Assembly (NCBI RefSeq): GCF_964204865.1
Contig: NC_135255.1
Span: 2,170,001 to 2,234,000, forward strand
Direction: 5' to 3'
DNA from: Styela clava
Taxonomy: Eukaryota > Chordata > Ascidiacea > Stolidobranchia > Styelidae
DNA: 64,000 bases
Positions 35,127 to 49,400 of this stretch are shown piece after piece. Numbering within the stretch: position 1 is the stretch's first letter; every line of letters begins with the position of its first letter. The translations under genes and the position numbers were made by a program. The notes beneath the pieces are model-generated. The model had not been told where the DNA came from. It worked only from the letters and a program-made list of their open reading frames with translations, and did no database searches.

Positions 35127-37697
35127 TTAGTCTCCGCAAGAAGATTCGCATATTTTGTTGACAATTCTTTTTCTAAGTTGCTCAGTAAGATTCGACATTC
35201 CTTTTATTTCAATCACATTTTCATCGTTTCCCGTTATTTCACGCAACTCTTTCATGGATATCTGAGCCTTTCCTTCCTGTCTTATTCCTAGGGCGAGAAT
35301 CTGCAAAAGCAAAGATTAAAATAATGATACAAAAACAGAAGGTTTGGATTCTTTATATTCAATCAGAAAAAGATAAATGGCTCCTAAAATTCCACTAATT
35401 CATATAATTCATATTGTCACGCTAATAACCGAATTGCGTAAGTCATTTTTGGCAATTTTGAGTTTTTTATAAAATGGGTATTTATGTAATGCTGCGCACC
35501 TGTCTGTTAACTCAGATTTTATTTAAGAATTTCAAAACCCATAAAAATGAAGATTCAGTATGACATATACATTTGTGCAATTGTTTCGTCATAATGAATT
35601 ATCATTGTTACCGCAGGACTATTGTGACGTCACAAAATAACCTCGGCGAAGTATTTTCGAGTTTTTGCATCTCGGATTCTGGCTCAGCGCGTATTAATTT
35701 GAATTTAAACTACAGTATAGAAAGACGGGCACTTGTGATATTCACTGTCCGAGTCCAATTCACCTTGGTTGCCTTTTATATTGGGTGCATTGCAGTTTTA
35801 TTCTTTATATTTAATCTTAGTCTTATTTCGGTGGGTTTGCAGAACGTGTTATATTGATGAAATATATATTTTTAAACATGAAAAATAATGTAATTAAAAC
35901 TGATTAGCTATTTTAGGGATTAGACATTGTAGGTACTGAAAATTACATTCGTTTCTAGAATGTTTAGTTTTCAGGACTGGTGTATATAGTAAAGTTGCAA
36001 AATTGTCACAGTGCGACATTATGACGTCACTTAACTGCGTCATAAAAATTAACTAACTTAAATCCGGCTACGATCAAAAAATTGAACCATGGCAAATTAT
36101 TGACTCCCAATGGCATAACAATATCATTAGGAAGTTTTTTACGATTTCTCGAAACTGGTAAAAATTACTGACGCAATTCGGTTATTAGCGTGACGATAAG
36201 TAACATTCCATTTTTTTAAAGTTTATATCACAAAGATACAAATATGCATCGCGTGTCAAAATATCAGTAACGGCACTCTCAAAACAACTATATTTAAGAA
36301 AGTCAGAAATTTATAAAATTTTCGAAAAAGTATCAAAAAATTGAACAATCGTTACCTCCACTCCACGACTTCTTAATCTAGCTGCAGGTCCTTTGACTTC
36401 ATCACTTGCAGCACCGTCTGTCACTACCCAGACCATATCCTTGACGTTTCGTCTGTTTCCCTCGTGCGAAAGAACATCCGTTTTAGCAAAATCCAAAGCT
36501 TCTCCAAGAAAAGTTCCTAAATTATTGTCAAAAGAATGGTTAGGATATTTTACACCATCATAACAATGTCCTTTGACAAACTTGAATGGAGATATTTACT
36601 CTGTCATATATGCAACATATCACTTATTATAGTAATTCTCCAAGAAATATGAAATACTCATTCACGAATGCTAAAACTGAATTATATATATAACATCTAT
36701 GAGACTTGGTTGCATGTGCATTTTCTAGATTTCTTCCAGCAGATAGAATTTTAGCAACACAATGTTTGGCGTCAATATTGATCGCTTACTTCCGCCTGGG
36801 CCGTCCAGATCCTTCACAGCTCGTTGCAACGCTCCCTTGTTACCGCGATAATCTCCGAAATATATTGTATCTTCGACAAAAACCACGCTTCCAAAACGGA
36901 TTACTGAGAACTGTACTCCGTTTCCCTGAAAAGACCTAAAACGGAAATCTTTATTTACGTATACTGTACATATTTTCTTCCACCGACATGTACAGATCAC
37001 CTGTTGTGATTTTGTGACTAGTAAAACTCGCCAATTGAATTTGGAAATTATTGCAATAATCTAAGCGGAAAAAATTGAGAGCGGCATTTTTTCCTCTGGG
37101 GAGCATATTGAGAAGTGTCATTAATTGGGGTAAACGTTAACTACAACCGGGGCCCACTCACACATTCTGGAGGTTCTATAAGCTTTGCATAATGTGGAAA
37201 CAAAATAGCAAAATGAACGTTTTCGCCATTTTGGTCTAGAAAAAGCATCAAATCAAGATCATGCTACAGGCTGTACCAATTTTTTATTAACTTGGACAAC
37301 GGCGAATAGTTTAGAACTTTGAACGATAAAAATGACTCATAAAAACATGAAACAACATTCGAACAGTGAACGTAGAGGGCAATAGTCAATGGTTTGATTG
37401 ACAACTGTGCAAAAATGGAAAGGTTGGAAATCACTGTTGGAGCCTGTTAAATTATTCAATTAGGAAAGAAAAGTTTGGGGCTAATCTGCGTCAGCATATA
37501 AATTTTCGCACAAGTAGTCTCCATCTTAAAATGAGACAACCCTATAAATTCCACTCTTTTCTTTTGTATACTCCACTACACTCACCCAATGACTTTAGCA
37601 ATAAAGTTTTTCATAATTTTGTATTGATCTTTCTCAATAGATCCCGATGAGTCCATCACTATTATAATATCTTTCTTGGCGTCGGATGTGCAAGTCT
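35127..37697 (-). CDS. Second VWA domain of the duplicated gene
   Basis: Four exons: TCTSDAKKDIIIVMDSSGS, then GVQFSVIRFGSVVFVEDT, then DMVWVVTDGAASDEVKGP, then ILALGIRQEGKAQIS with the terminal CESSCGD before TAA. Exon lengths (112, 146, 161, 174) and phases match VWA 1 (109, 146, 164, 172) almost base for base, so the duplication is recent or kept uniform by conversion. Confidence 0.85.
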
Positions 37698-40284
37698 CTA
37701 AAATGAATAGATCAAATTATTGAATTTCAATAAAAATGGAAAGTAAGTAGTAAATATCGGGGCGAATTGCTAACACAAGTATGTGAAGACGTCTATTCCA
37801 CAGAAAGATTAATTTGGTGCGAATGATAAAGATATTTTGAAATCATACTGTAATCGGACCTGTCCCACAGCAGGGTAGCTTTTCTGTCCATTCAGCTTTA
37901 CCGCCAGTAGTTGCCTTGCAGTCAGTCTTCTTTTTCCAGGTCGGCATTAGTTTAAATCCGCGTTTACATTCGAATGTACAACTGGTGCCTGCTATTGCCT
38001 CTTCAAATGAACATGTTATCTTACCATTTGGTAACTTTGGCAGAGGTGGACATTGTGGCGGTTTCACTGCAGATAAATGTTATAAATATGAAAAGTATAA
38101 TTGATGATATCGCTCCAGGCAAAACGGTCTATAGTAAATGGTCTGTATATCATAAATAAGTGCTTCTGGGTTACAAAATAATAGCGGTGAATTTATCGCA
38201 TAATAACGAAACCCAGAAAATGCATGCATAAAACCCAAAGTCTGCAGCTGTAAATTGTGATAAATTTCGCAAAATAGAGATCCCGAGTTCTGGGGATTAA
38301 AACATGTCCAGGGAAAATAAGTTTTGCTCGTGGAGGGTCTTTACCTTCTTCACATGACAGATCGCACATTTTACTGACGATAACTTCTCTGAGTTTGTCC
38401 GTTAGTTCTGACATTCCTTTTATTTCAATTACATTTTTCTTGTTCCCAGTAATTTTATTCAATTCTTCCACGGATATCTGCGCTTTTCCTTCCTGTCTGA
38501 TTCCAAGGGCGACAATCTAAAAGATGTCGTAAAAATCGAGATTGAAATGTCAGATCATCGTATGCTTAGCTATATATATATATATATATATATATATCAA
38601 AAATCTTATCTAAATATATATCATTGTGTGGATATCACTGTGTGGCCCACACGCAGTTGGTACAAAAGTGATAAGCAGAATACGTCACCAAAGTCAGTAA
38701 AGATTACGTTCGAGAAAAAATTAATCCTTAAATACCTTAATCCTTTTATTCTAATAATTTTATTCGAGAACGGAGTAGGAAAAGACAGTGATCTGTTGCA
38801 GTTAAATTAATTACATAGCAAACTTTAACACAATACTTATTCATACTTCCACGCCATCATCTCTCAATGCCTTAGCCGGTCCATCAACTTCGTCACTGGC
38901 TGCTCCATCCGTTACAACCCAAACCATATCTTTCACATTTTTTCTGTTACCATTTCCCCTGGCAAACATCACCTCTCGGGTATATACTAGTGCCTCTCCG
39001 AGGAAAGTTCCTATAAAAAATGCATTTTATGTGAAAATGAATAAAGTTATAAAGTGGAGCATAATATAATTTATCGAGTAAACAAACCGTCTTTCTGTGA
39101 CAGACAACCTATCAAATTCTTTGCCGATATTTTAATTTGTTCGGATCCCTCATTTTTCTATCAAGCGAAACGCCCTATCACAAATGATCGCGTCGATTCA
39201 CGGATATTATGTATGCGTCTGTGCGCGCCTTATTTTTCTTTCAGTTAACGAGCACTTAGACTTCGCATTATAAGAAAGATCAGCGCTATTTAAATTGGTT
39301 AGCTTATTTCATGAAGGACTGAACCTGCAAAAAAGTGAATGAATCGTATTTCTATACATTTCGGGTTTGCGTTGGATTATAAATTAATTCGAATGAATAG
39401 TTCGTTTTAGTAAATTTATCGCTAATTATACGTATATATTCAACCAGGTCATTGGACTTACTTCCCCCAGGGCCGTCCAATCCCCTCACCGCTTTTTGCA
39501 ATGCTTTTTTGTTTCCATTAAATGTTCCAAAAAAAATTGAGTCTTCGTCAAAAACCTGACTAGCAAAACGAACTACAGAAAACTGTACTCCATTTCCCTT
39601 GAAAGAGCTGAAAGAATAAAAATTTGACGTGGATTTTTTTATAGATTGACGAAATTCCCATACAGAAAATTTTAAAAACTATGTTAAAACAACCAAAAAA
39701 CATATGATGAGCTCATATACTTTATAATCATACCCAATAACATTCGCTATAAATTTCTTCATGATCTCATACTGATCTGGCTCGATCGATCCCGATGAAT
39801 CCATAACAACGACAATGTCCTTCTTGGAATCAGTTGAACATCCTGTTTCAACAAATATAAATCAAACTATGTAATGATCAATCATAACTAGAATTCGCTT
39901 TGAGATATATCTGGCTTGGTCCTCACTCGCTCGCCATGACTCAATACGAGCAACCTTTCTCGTCATCATTATTTTACTTCAAAATCGTTTCTGAATTGAT
40001 TTCTGAGAATAGAAGCATATATTGAAATACAAATAGATGTCAGATTGTTTCACTGCCGGATTATGACAATTCACGTTCGACAATAAACTTTCACGAACCT
40101 CTACAACAGGGCTTAGATTTTGTCCATTTGCCATTGTTTTTACAGGTGCTTTTTGTATTCTCAGCTGGTATCAATTTGAACCCTTCGTTACATTTAAAAC
40201 TGCACGTGGACCCAGCCACCGGCTTTCGTGGGCTACATTGAATCTTGCCATACTTCAAGATCCCTAGCGGTTCGCAACTGGATG
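35127..40284 (-). CDS. CCP-VWA-CCP-VWA secreted protein (5' end not found)
   Basis: Minus-strand exons in order: 40,284-40,099 (CCP), 39,842-39,734, 39,607-39,462, 39,010-38,847 and 38,516-38,345 (VWA 1), 38,066-37,860 (CCP), 37,697-37,586, 36,935-36,790, 36,516-36,356 and 35,300-35,127 (VWA 2, TAA). All joins keep frame, giving 524 residues from the first CCP exon. Both CCP modules have four cysteines and end with a doubled Cys (KPCCRG, LPCCGTG). Both VWA domains start with a DSSGS MIDAS motif and carry VVTDGAASDE; each ends ALGIRQEGKAQIS followed by a helix and a Cys pair. The two halves are clearly a tandem internal duplication. The second CCP exon uses a weak donor (CAG/gtccga), fixed by phase. 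No signal peptide exon was located in 40.3-43.4 kb, so the N-terminus is incomplete. An extracellular adhesion or recognition role is inferred from domains only. Confidence 0.85.
37860..40284 (-). CDS. First CCP-VWA half of the duplicated gene, plus linker CCP
   Basis: The CCP exon reads SCEPLGILKYGKIQCS, then GSTCSFKCNEGFKLIP, and ends GKWTKSKPCCRG. VWA 1 follows: KKDIVVVMDSSGSIE, GVQFSVVRFASQVF, DMVWVVTDGAASDE and IVALGIRQEGKAQIS, ending CDLSCEEG. The second CCP exon (QCPPLPKLPNGKITC) continues the reading frame in phase 1, so this is one gene, not two. Confidence 0.8.
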
Positions 40285-43200
40285 CTAGGAAAAAAACATT
40301 GAATTTCAATTATTGACCATAGTTAAATTCATACCGTCCATCCATCCTCTTTTTAATTTGTAGATCTTGGCATTATAAAACACGATATTTCCTAGATATC
40401 GGCGGACCAAAATGGACAACATGCACTTTTTTTTCGAAAGTAGGTGTTGGGGGATGAAATTTCAAACAGTTACCAATATTATATATGCACTATAACCAAG
40501 AATATGTATATATACATCGAATTGGTGGACAGCATGAGGGTGATATTTGGATTTCGGTATTCATAACGTGGATAAATCAAATGATTTTTATAAGTACGTT
40601 TGCTCAGTAGGCTACGCCTCCTTGTCCATGTATAAAATCATTGCTCGTAAGATGCCATTTGCTTTATTATTTATATAAATATATATATGTATGCATACCT
40701 GCAAATGAAAACTTTAGATTTGCGAAGCAGAATAATACGAAACAAATTTGTAAGAGCCACATTTTGAAAAAATATGACCACTATGTAGCGCAAGGTGAAC
40801 AAAATGACAAATTGATATCCACTGCATTGTTATATATATACATTCATGAAAAAAGGCGTACCTCAAGCGAGCGGATTTCCAGACATCGCTTCCAAACGCC
40901 AAAGCAACGCTTCTATGTAGTTGTGCCCTACGCGTTATGCGCAAACAGACCGACACACTGTTATCAAAATTTGGCAGATTTCACTTGGGCGGTTGATAAA
41001 ATGATGGCTTATCGTTTACTTAACTTATTATACATCTAAGTATCCAAATATTTGTATATATATATATCTTACTTCTTCAACAGAAGGAGCCATTTCTTCC
41101 GGCAACGCTTGATACATAAATTTACAGCTTCGTGCTTCGTGCATTGATGGTATACTCCAGGGGTGGCCAACCTGCTTTCGACCGCGATCGACTACAATTT
41201 TCAAAATAGCTCGCGATCGAATGATCGGTGATAAGTTCATACATAAAAACGAATGAGTACTGAATATGCAGATAACTGCACACACGCATACAAAAAAATA
41301 CACTGCTGCATAGAAGCTCAGCTCTGCGGGCGCACTCTCAATGAAATCGACACACAAAAATGTTTCACATTACTATTGGAGCGAGACAATAACTTCCGAA
41401 TACTGTAGTTATTGTAGAATCGTTTGTAAGTCAAGGCACACAATATTCGGTAAGTTCATTTTTAAACCTTAGTGGCTGCAAAACTAATTTTTCAACTTAA
41501 CACTGTGCCGGATTAGAGTATCGTGGGACTCGCTAAAAGCATTCCTATGCTCTTGCTGAAGTTATTTGTTGAACGCATGCGCTGATATGTACTATTTACT
41601 AATAAGAATCAATGTGATACCGGAAAGCTTGAAGAGTCTTGCATAAACGTCACTTTATGTTGCTAATGTGATTTAAGACTTTCAAATCACCGCTTTCCTG
41701 TTCAGTGACAAACAACAACTTACCTCGTTTTGTTATTACACTTTTTGCCAAAACCAATAAAGGTTGCTGCGAAACATCACCCAGGTTCTGCAATGATTCT
41801 TAAATTATCCAATATTTTGAGAAGGAAACTCACTCACGTAGTCATTCACGTTCGACGCTATCTACAAACAGTTTCATTTTTGCGGTATCTTTGCTTTAAC
41901 GCTATCCAGAATTTTAAAAATTGAAAACATCAATAGCTGGGATCCCGTCGTCGCTGATAACTCCCTCCCCCCCCCCCCCCTCCCCCAATATCTAAGAACC
42001 AGTGAAAATATAGAAGTCGGAATAATGGCTCTGATATAATACGCAATTGCACGCGATCCTAAGATACTATGAACAAATAAAACAATTAGCAACAACAGCA
42101 GCATCCAGTCTCGTCTCAATTCTTGAGCTTATTAAGACTGCCTGAGAATATTAAAATTTTATTTATTGACTGTCGACTGTCAGTGGGAACAAATCGTCAT
42201 GCTTATAAATGTCATGAATGATCTTTGTGTAAATGTACATAAATTGTCTCTGAATGCAAAATTTGGATATACTTGTTATTTTTAAATGTCTGTCGGTACT
42301 CATTTTTATACATTATTTAGTCATGTTGGTGGTTCATGGGTATATGTGTACGCGGTTCACATTGAAAATTCAGGATTTATATTTTGTTCATGCTGTTCAT
42401 TGAGAAGCACAAAGGTCCGAATCAAGTGAACATAACTATTTAAAATGTATAGTTTAAAAATCATAGTTTGAAAATCGAAATTTCTTCAGAGGATGTGTAT
42501 ACTCATAGGGTATAGGTAAACAAAACTTCCTTTGCCAAACGGTATAAAGAAAACTGTTGGAGAACACATTACGAATGAAAGAATACCAAGATTTCCGTGC
42601 TTGGTTACCGAATTCTACACCGCACCGTCACTGGCAGCTAGACGACAGGTTTTGGTTCATTATAATTATGTCGTGTGATCTGGTTAACCTTTACCTGTTC
42701 TGATATCTCTATGAAACTTTTCATAGAACTTTCATAGGTTCTTATATGCTACTGTAGCAAATGTTAACATCGCTGCTGAACTTATAAATGTTTAATTTTA
42801 TCTTTTATAGCAAACTGTGTTCCAAAAGATTATCGTCATACATAGTATTTACTCATTTTGAATCTTTTGTAGAAAGACCTCGCCAAAAAACAGCACAAAG
42901 CAAAATGAAAAAAATGTAAATATCTAGTTTGGGATAGGGTAAGGAATACAGATTGCACTGTATGAATTCCAATTATTCCGAACCCGAACTTTAATTGCAT
43001 TATTGCTAATTTTTTTTTATTTTGAAACGTGCAAGGGGTGTTTTTCTCTAATCTCTTTGTATTAGTGGTGGGGGCTTTCTACAAAAGTACTCTCGTTTTT
43101 ACCAAGCAATAAAAGAATATATATATGAGAAACAGTCAGTCCTCTACGCAATTATACATCAGTTTTGAGATCATCTAAAATAAGACTGAATAATAATTTA

Positions 43201-43412
43201 TCGTGGCGTTGCGTCAACCGTTGAATATCGGCGACATTATTTGATGAAGTCAGTAATAAAAGTAATTTTAAGTCAGGGGTCCTGTTCCTTTTTTGGAAAA
43301 AATCATCGTTAAAATGCTCTAAAAAGGTATTTATAGAAAATGACTGAAAAAAATTCCAAACAATGTTTTTGAATTACTAGGCTTATTTCCTGTTGTGAAT
43401 ATCATTTTGGCT
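40285..43412. other. Gene-free stretch between the CCP-VWA gene and the transporter
   Basis: Should hold the missing 5' exon(s) of the CCP-VWA gene, but none could be recognised. A single hAT-like end (caggggtggccaacctgc) starts at 41,158 with no partner. An interrupted poly-C run lies at about 41,965-41,985. A minus-strand AATAAA at 43,016-43,021 could be the transporter's poly(A) signal. Confidence 0.4.
41158..41230. mobile_element. Isolated hAT-like terminal sequence
   Basis: The sequence caggggtggccaacctgc, followed by cgaccgcgatcgactac and a second gcgatcgaatgatcgg, is typical of a common hAT terminal region. No inverted partner was found within a few kilobases, so it is an orphan end. 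Confidence 0.4.
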
Positions 43413-46400
43413 TCAATGTTTGTTGGAAGTTCCCCTTCCAGTCCTTTGTTCTGTTGCACAAAACATCTTCTTCACCTCAGATGGTTTATCATTCTTATCG
43501 GATTTCGTTGCTTGATAGGGTGGAACACCGAACCTGAAGAATATTCGCATTTTTTCTGGAAAGATTTCACTGTCAATCAAAGGAACAAAAAGTTTTTCCT
43601 CGGCATTTCTTGGGTTGCTAAAACCTGGATTAAAATGAAATAAAAAAATGTTTGAAATATAACATATATATTATTGAAAATTCACATATTCTTTAATTGA
43701 TTTCACTTATCTTTCTGTCAATTCAGTGTATCTAATGAAACCAAATATTTGTAAACCTATCTAAAAACTAGAATTTAGTTTTGGTGCGTTGACGGTTTGA
43801 AAATGAAACTGTTTTTTTTAGTGGCAAGTTCCTGCTTGAAATTAATATCTACGTATAAAGATATTTATTGAAAATTTTCATCATTTTTCGTTTTTATAAT
43901 TGCACATAAACTTCTTGATAATGTTCGAGGTATTTAACAATGTTTGTAGAATTTCACATACAGCGAAAACCCGAAATGGGACAATAGCCTCAGGTTTTAT
44001 TTGACAGGGTTACTGAAAAATGTTCCAATAGTATTTTCTGGGTCAATATAAATTTAAATTCAGCTTCACTTTTAACTTATTTATAAAAATCCGAGTGTTA
44101 TTGTATACATTTCCCTACATGAATTAGTAAACCCACCCGTGAATATCGAAGTTACATGAGCTCCTACAAGTGCCATCGTAAATCCCAGAGCTCCATAGAG
44201 AAATGGGGAGATTGAGTATATTGTATTGAAAAGATTTGGTGAACTTCTGAAACAAAATTGAATTGAGATGACAAGTTTTGAAACTGTTTAATTATCCATC
44301 GCCTAATTGACTTGAACTTCGTTAAACACGAGATCCGCCGACTTTCGCTGAGCACGATATATGCTAACATGCGATCAGGGTAACGGTATCAGGACTAGTG
44401 TAGCTTTTCCGTGTCTCGTGGCGATGATTCATGTAAATCGTCAACAGTGCGGGCACTGGTCCAGTAGTTAAAAAGAAATGCAATGACAAAAATAAAAAGA
44501 ACACCACCACCACCAACAACAACAACAACGTAATAATGTCAGTAATAAAGTAATGATCCATGGGTCTATTTCGTGTCCAATAAAATTTATATAAAATAAG
44601 GATTACTTACGTTCCAGTAGTCTCCGTATACAGAGTAGTATTATATATTGTGATAACTTTGTCCAATGTCGTGTTTGTTAACGTTGTGATATTGCAGGCT
44701 TGTGTAGATAAAGGCAACGCAGTCGCAGTGTCAGCAGAATACACCATAGCCGATATTCCAATCCATCCTGTACAAGCAAGTCCTAGTAGAAGTCCTCCAA
44801 ATGATCCCTGTTGAAAAATGCGAGACATATATCTCAAAGTTTCTTGCTTATGGTGTTTTTTAACCAGGTAAAATGAAATGTCGATAAATATCTAATATTA
44901 AAATTAACTTTGCACTGTTCAATATATCAATTAGTGATAAATATACATTTCCTAAAATATCATCTCACCTTGTAATCTATCCATGGCATAAGTATACCAA
45001 TTGTGAATAACCCAAGAATTGGACCACCAAAAAAACCGATAATTGATGACACTGCTTGCATAACGTTCGATTGTGAAAGAGAAAGGAAATAGGCCAATAG
45101 CATGACGAGTCCCCCAAAGAATAGACCTGTAAATGAAAATATTGCTGCACTCCAATATACAAAAAGAACTAAGTTTCATATTTGTATGGAATATTGAAGC
45201 AAAATTCTATTTATTTTACCTCAGATAATATTGGTCAGCCTTCTTTTTTGTCTCTTACAATTCCAAATACTTCATAGTCCTATACAAATCTGCATAGTTG
45301 GTAAACCTCCTTGACCAAAGTCATGTTGTCTTACTTTTTATACGTAAAATCAAACTTATTAGCTTACTAGCCGTCTTGCTGATTAAAAGTTTTCTCCCTG
45401 CTGTTAAATTTGGAAACTTGGGTAAGATGAAATCCATTACTAAAAGCGATGACAAAGCATTAATGCCAGATGACACCGTACTGTAAATTTAAAAAATAGC
45501 TTGCATTGAATAAATATTAATTTGATATTTTACTTTATTTCACTTGCAGTAAAAAGTACTCGTTTATAAGGATAAATTGTGTACTGTATGTTTTGCGAGC
45601 AAACCTCTTGTAAACCCTCAATAAAAAGGAAGGGACTTCTTACCCCTTTGACCGAAGGACTGATTGGACTAATATTTTCGATGCGGGGATGACTAACTAA
45701 CATATTTTGATCAAAGCATTGGCGAATAACGCGTAATTTACTTGCAAATTAGAATATTGAATATATTGCATCTACCCAATACTTCAATACTTTGTACAAT
45801 GAGACAATAGCGAGCAAAGCAAAGGGTTTACCTGAGAGTTCCACAGAAAGCAGCGGCTACAAATAATCCTGCCATGCCGGGTGTGTCATGAAATAAATCA
45901 ACCGCAAAACGGGGCATAATCTGGTCAATTTTAAATATATTCTTTGATAACAAAGGATCACAGTCTTCGTAGTACGCATACATTACTATCCCATTTCCAA
46001 TGGATATCATAGCTAAACAGATAACAGGAATGATGCTCACGCCAACGGCTCTGAAAATAACAATGCTTCTGAACATGGAACAAACGGAAGCTAAATATAA
46101 AATGATAAATGAAATCTGTCAGGCTCGTATTAAGGCAAAATGAACTTCAGGGCTGGAACAATAAACTATATTTACGATAAGAACTACACCAATTCACAGT
46201 AAAATTGAATCATATAAAACACTCGGGTCATAAAATCCAATCCTCGTTATGCCATTGATTAACATTTATGAAACATTTTACGAAATACATTACGTTTTAA
46301 CTTTTGGAAAAGTTGATATATCTTTATATATTTATTTGATTCAAATACCATAAAAAGAATTCACCCACATTCTAGAGTTCTTAATTGTTGGACAGGAAAG

Positions 46401-49400
46401 CCAGCGTTGAATAAACATCTGATTGCAGACTGTCTCGTAGCAGGTAATGAAGAAAAATCCAAACGTAATTGACCAGGCAGAGCTACGTATTCTGGGATCA
46501 GGATCAAATCTAGTAGGTAGTAGGAAGTATAAGTTTTAACCTATTTTCTTGATAGAAGCAAAGTTTATAAAATGAAAAAAACTTCCTTTAAAATGCATTG
46601 TAGTTATTTGTATATAAATTGTATCAGAACTATTTCTTTTATCTAAGCCAGGCATTGAAAAAATATGAAATAATTTACTGTACGTCAAAAAGTTGTTCCG
46701 TTGTCCTCGTTCCGCAGCAGACAAAATAATATCAAATCCCCCAACGACAAGGATTCCTTTGAAAAGAATTGATAACATCCCTACGATCATGATTAAAAAC
46801 TGAAAAACATCTGTCCAAATAACCGCTTTCATTCCTCCCTGAATAAAAAACAATGAATAGTCAACTATATGCCATTCAACAGCCTCGTGTCACCGTCAAT
46901 TAATTTCGCTTCAGAATAAATGATAAGATGATTCTAGAGATTTTTCGAATATATGAGATAGAAACTGAATCCTTTCTCAAGTTCCAAAATATTTTTTCCA
47001 TTGATTGTTACACGACTTAAATTTAAAATAGTTGCATGACTACGATTTGGTAGTATATACCCGGTAATGGGATTTAAAATTAGATAGTGGTCATCTGCGG
47101 TGCACCGTTACCGTTGCTGCGAATGTCTACTAACTAACGTATAAATCCCAAAACAAGAACCTTATTTTGTTTGATATAATCGATATACTGGTGGAGGTGA
47201 AATGTAGTTGAAAAGAAATAGTGCACTAACACAAAAACCAGACGTTAACATAAATTATTGTAATAATACTTACTACGGTCGTATAGAATGTACAAGTTGC
47301 GCTGGTTATAGCAATAGTTATGTACAAACTCATTGGTGTCACTGCGCTTAATGCAAGAGACGGAATATACACCGTCAGTCCAAGATAGAACATCTAGAAT
47401 ATATACATTGTGAATATGCATTAGAAAATACGTCAACTCATACCTAATTTATATTCAAAATATATTACTTCATAACATGTTTACATTGAAATGATTTTTT
47501 TGCACTGCTATACTGTGAGATGACTTGGATGGAAAATTAAATTTTTATAATTTTTTCTGCATGAATGAATTCCGATATATTTTAACGATATTCTACCTAA
47601 AACCAGCAATGTGTTTCGCATAGTTAGGTTGAAACGTTTTATCACATCAAACAAGAGATCAGCTTAGTTCTGCTTAGCTTACATATCCTCTAAAGAGGAG
47701 CAAACTTTAACTTTATTTTTCAAAAGCAGATATAAGAATATTTGGGAGCTACAAACCTCCCAATCCTATACAAAACTCACAACCACAATCAAATCATTTC
47801 TTACATCCATATAGTGTTACTTTCACGAATTCCAGCCAGATTTAAATTCTCTTGAATGTAAATTTAATTATTCCCATTATCCCCAGTTCTATAGGCGTAT
47901 AAATATTCACTGGAGTTTATAAAAGTTTAGATTTGAAAAGGTTGTACATACCTATACTAACTTAATGCTATACGGAAAATTAAATATTACATAATACAAT
48001 TGTAATACGATATACAAAAAGACATTAACATGTATGGGATATTAAATGTGTGCATGCATTATATGACATTCCTTTTAATTTCCTTCGGCATTTTAGTGAC
48101 GCTGCACATTTATATTAGCAGTGATTTTCTCGAAATTGTGGGATTTTACTGTGCATTTGCTTAATACTGGCTGTTATTTTTGCTGATATTGTGTATTTTA
48201 CTGTGATATTTTGATTTGTTTGTGTTATTCGATATGGATCATGATGGCCTGGTGTAATAAACGAATTGAATTGAACAATGTGAATCAATGAATGAATACA
48301 TTGCATTTCATTGTAAATACGTATCATCGCCTTGGACTATTTATGAGAGCGGTACAGAATCATAAGAACTGATATATATATACAAAAATGTACCGTGTTC
48401 ATCATTCCCATCACTGAAGTTATTTTTCGAATTACTGGATGAAATCGAAGTTCTAAGTACTGAAATAAAAAACAATAACAATTTATATCAAAGATGTTAT
48501 GGATGAGTATGCTACCATAGTTTTGTTGAGATGTCGAGACGCATATTGCTTAGCGTAAGGAAAACGTTTTTCATCGGACGTCCTGCCTCAAACATTTTTA
48601 AAAATTTTACGCTTCGTTCTAGATATCGTCACATTTACTTCTAATGCATTACAATCCGCAAAATGTATTTCGAAGAGTAATACGTAGCACAGGGGAATAA
48701 GGTCTTATTTCCAATTTGTACCAAAATCCATGAACAAAGCTGAAAGCAAAAAAATGGCTATGGCCGTCACAACTCAATATTATTCAGCGAAAGTTTTTAT
48801 AGACATATTCATTTATTTTTGATAAATATTATTTAATCTCACGAAACGACAATAAAAATTTCATTGCCAGAATTGAATGCTTTAGTTAAAGATGTACTAA
48901 AGAGGTAATTTCAAAAATGCATTATCTCACTAGTCACGCGCCATGCAAGTATCGAGTCAAGATTGTGTTGTTTCAGAATTTCGAGTTTCGATTCAAATCG
49001 AGTCACTGAGCTCGCACACTGCTGTCCCTAGTAATAGGGCGAGTCTAGCCACGGTAGATTTCATAAGAAGCAGTGAAATGAATAAATATGAGTCACTCGA
49101 TTTTATGCAGTGCTCGCGTACCACCTACATAACTATTTTTCTTGTATGACGTCATAATCATTATTTGATCCATGCGAGGTGTAATAACAAATTATATTAA
49201 ACTAGGCAGCATCAGTCAAGATTGATAGGATGCACGGATATGTTTTTTCACCACCATTCACAAGAAGAACAACATGATAAAATTACAACAAAAGCCAATT
49301 TATTCAATGCGATTGTTCATTTTCCACTAGCTGGTTGATGCGGGGCATACATTTGCTCACAGCGCATTGAAAGTTATGCATGTGCGCATCAAGTCGGTTT

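Noticed and set aside
40091..40309. ATG at 40,309 as the start of the CCP-VWA-CCP-VWA gene
   Set aside because: It lies in the polypyrimidine-rich intron just before a cctag acceptor; MKFNVFFLASS is too short for a convincing signal peptide. The exon start at 40,284 in phase 1 fits the paralogues.
40641..41039. Plus-strand frame of 132 codons
   Set aside because: No recognisable family, no splice or composition support, and located in repeat-like AT-rich sequence.
43395..43643. Plus-strand frame of 82 codons
   Set aside because: It is antisense to the last exon of the transporter, which has clear family sequence and splice phase.
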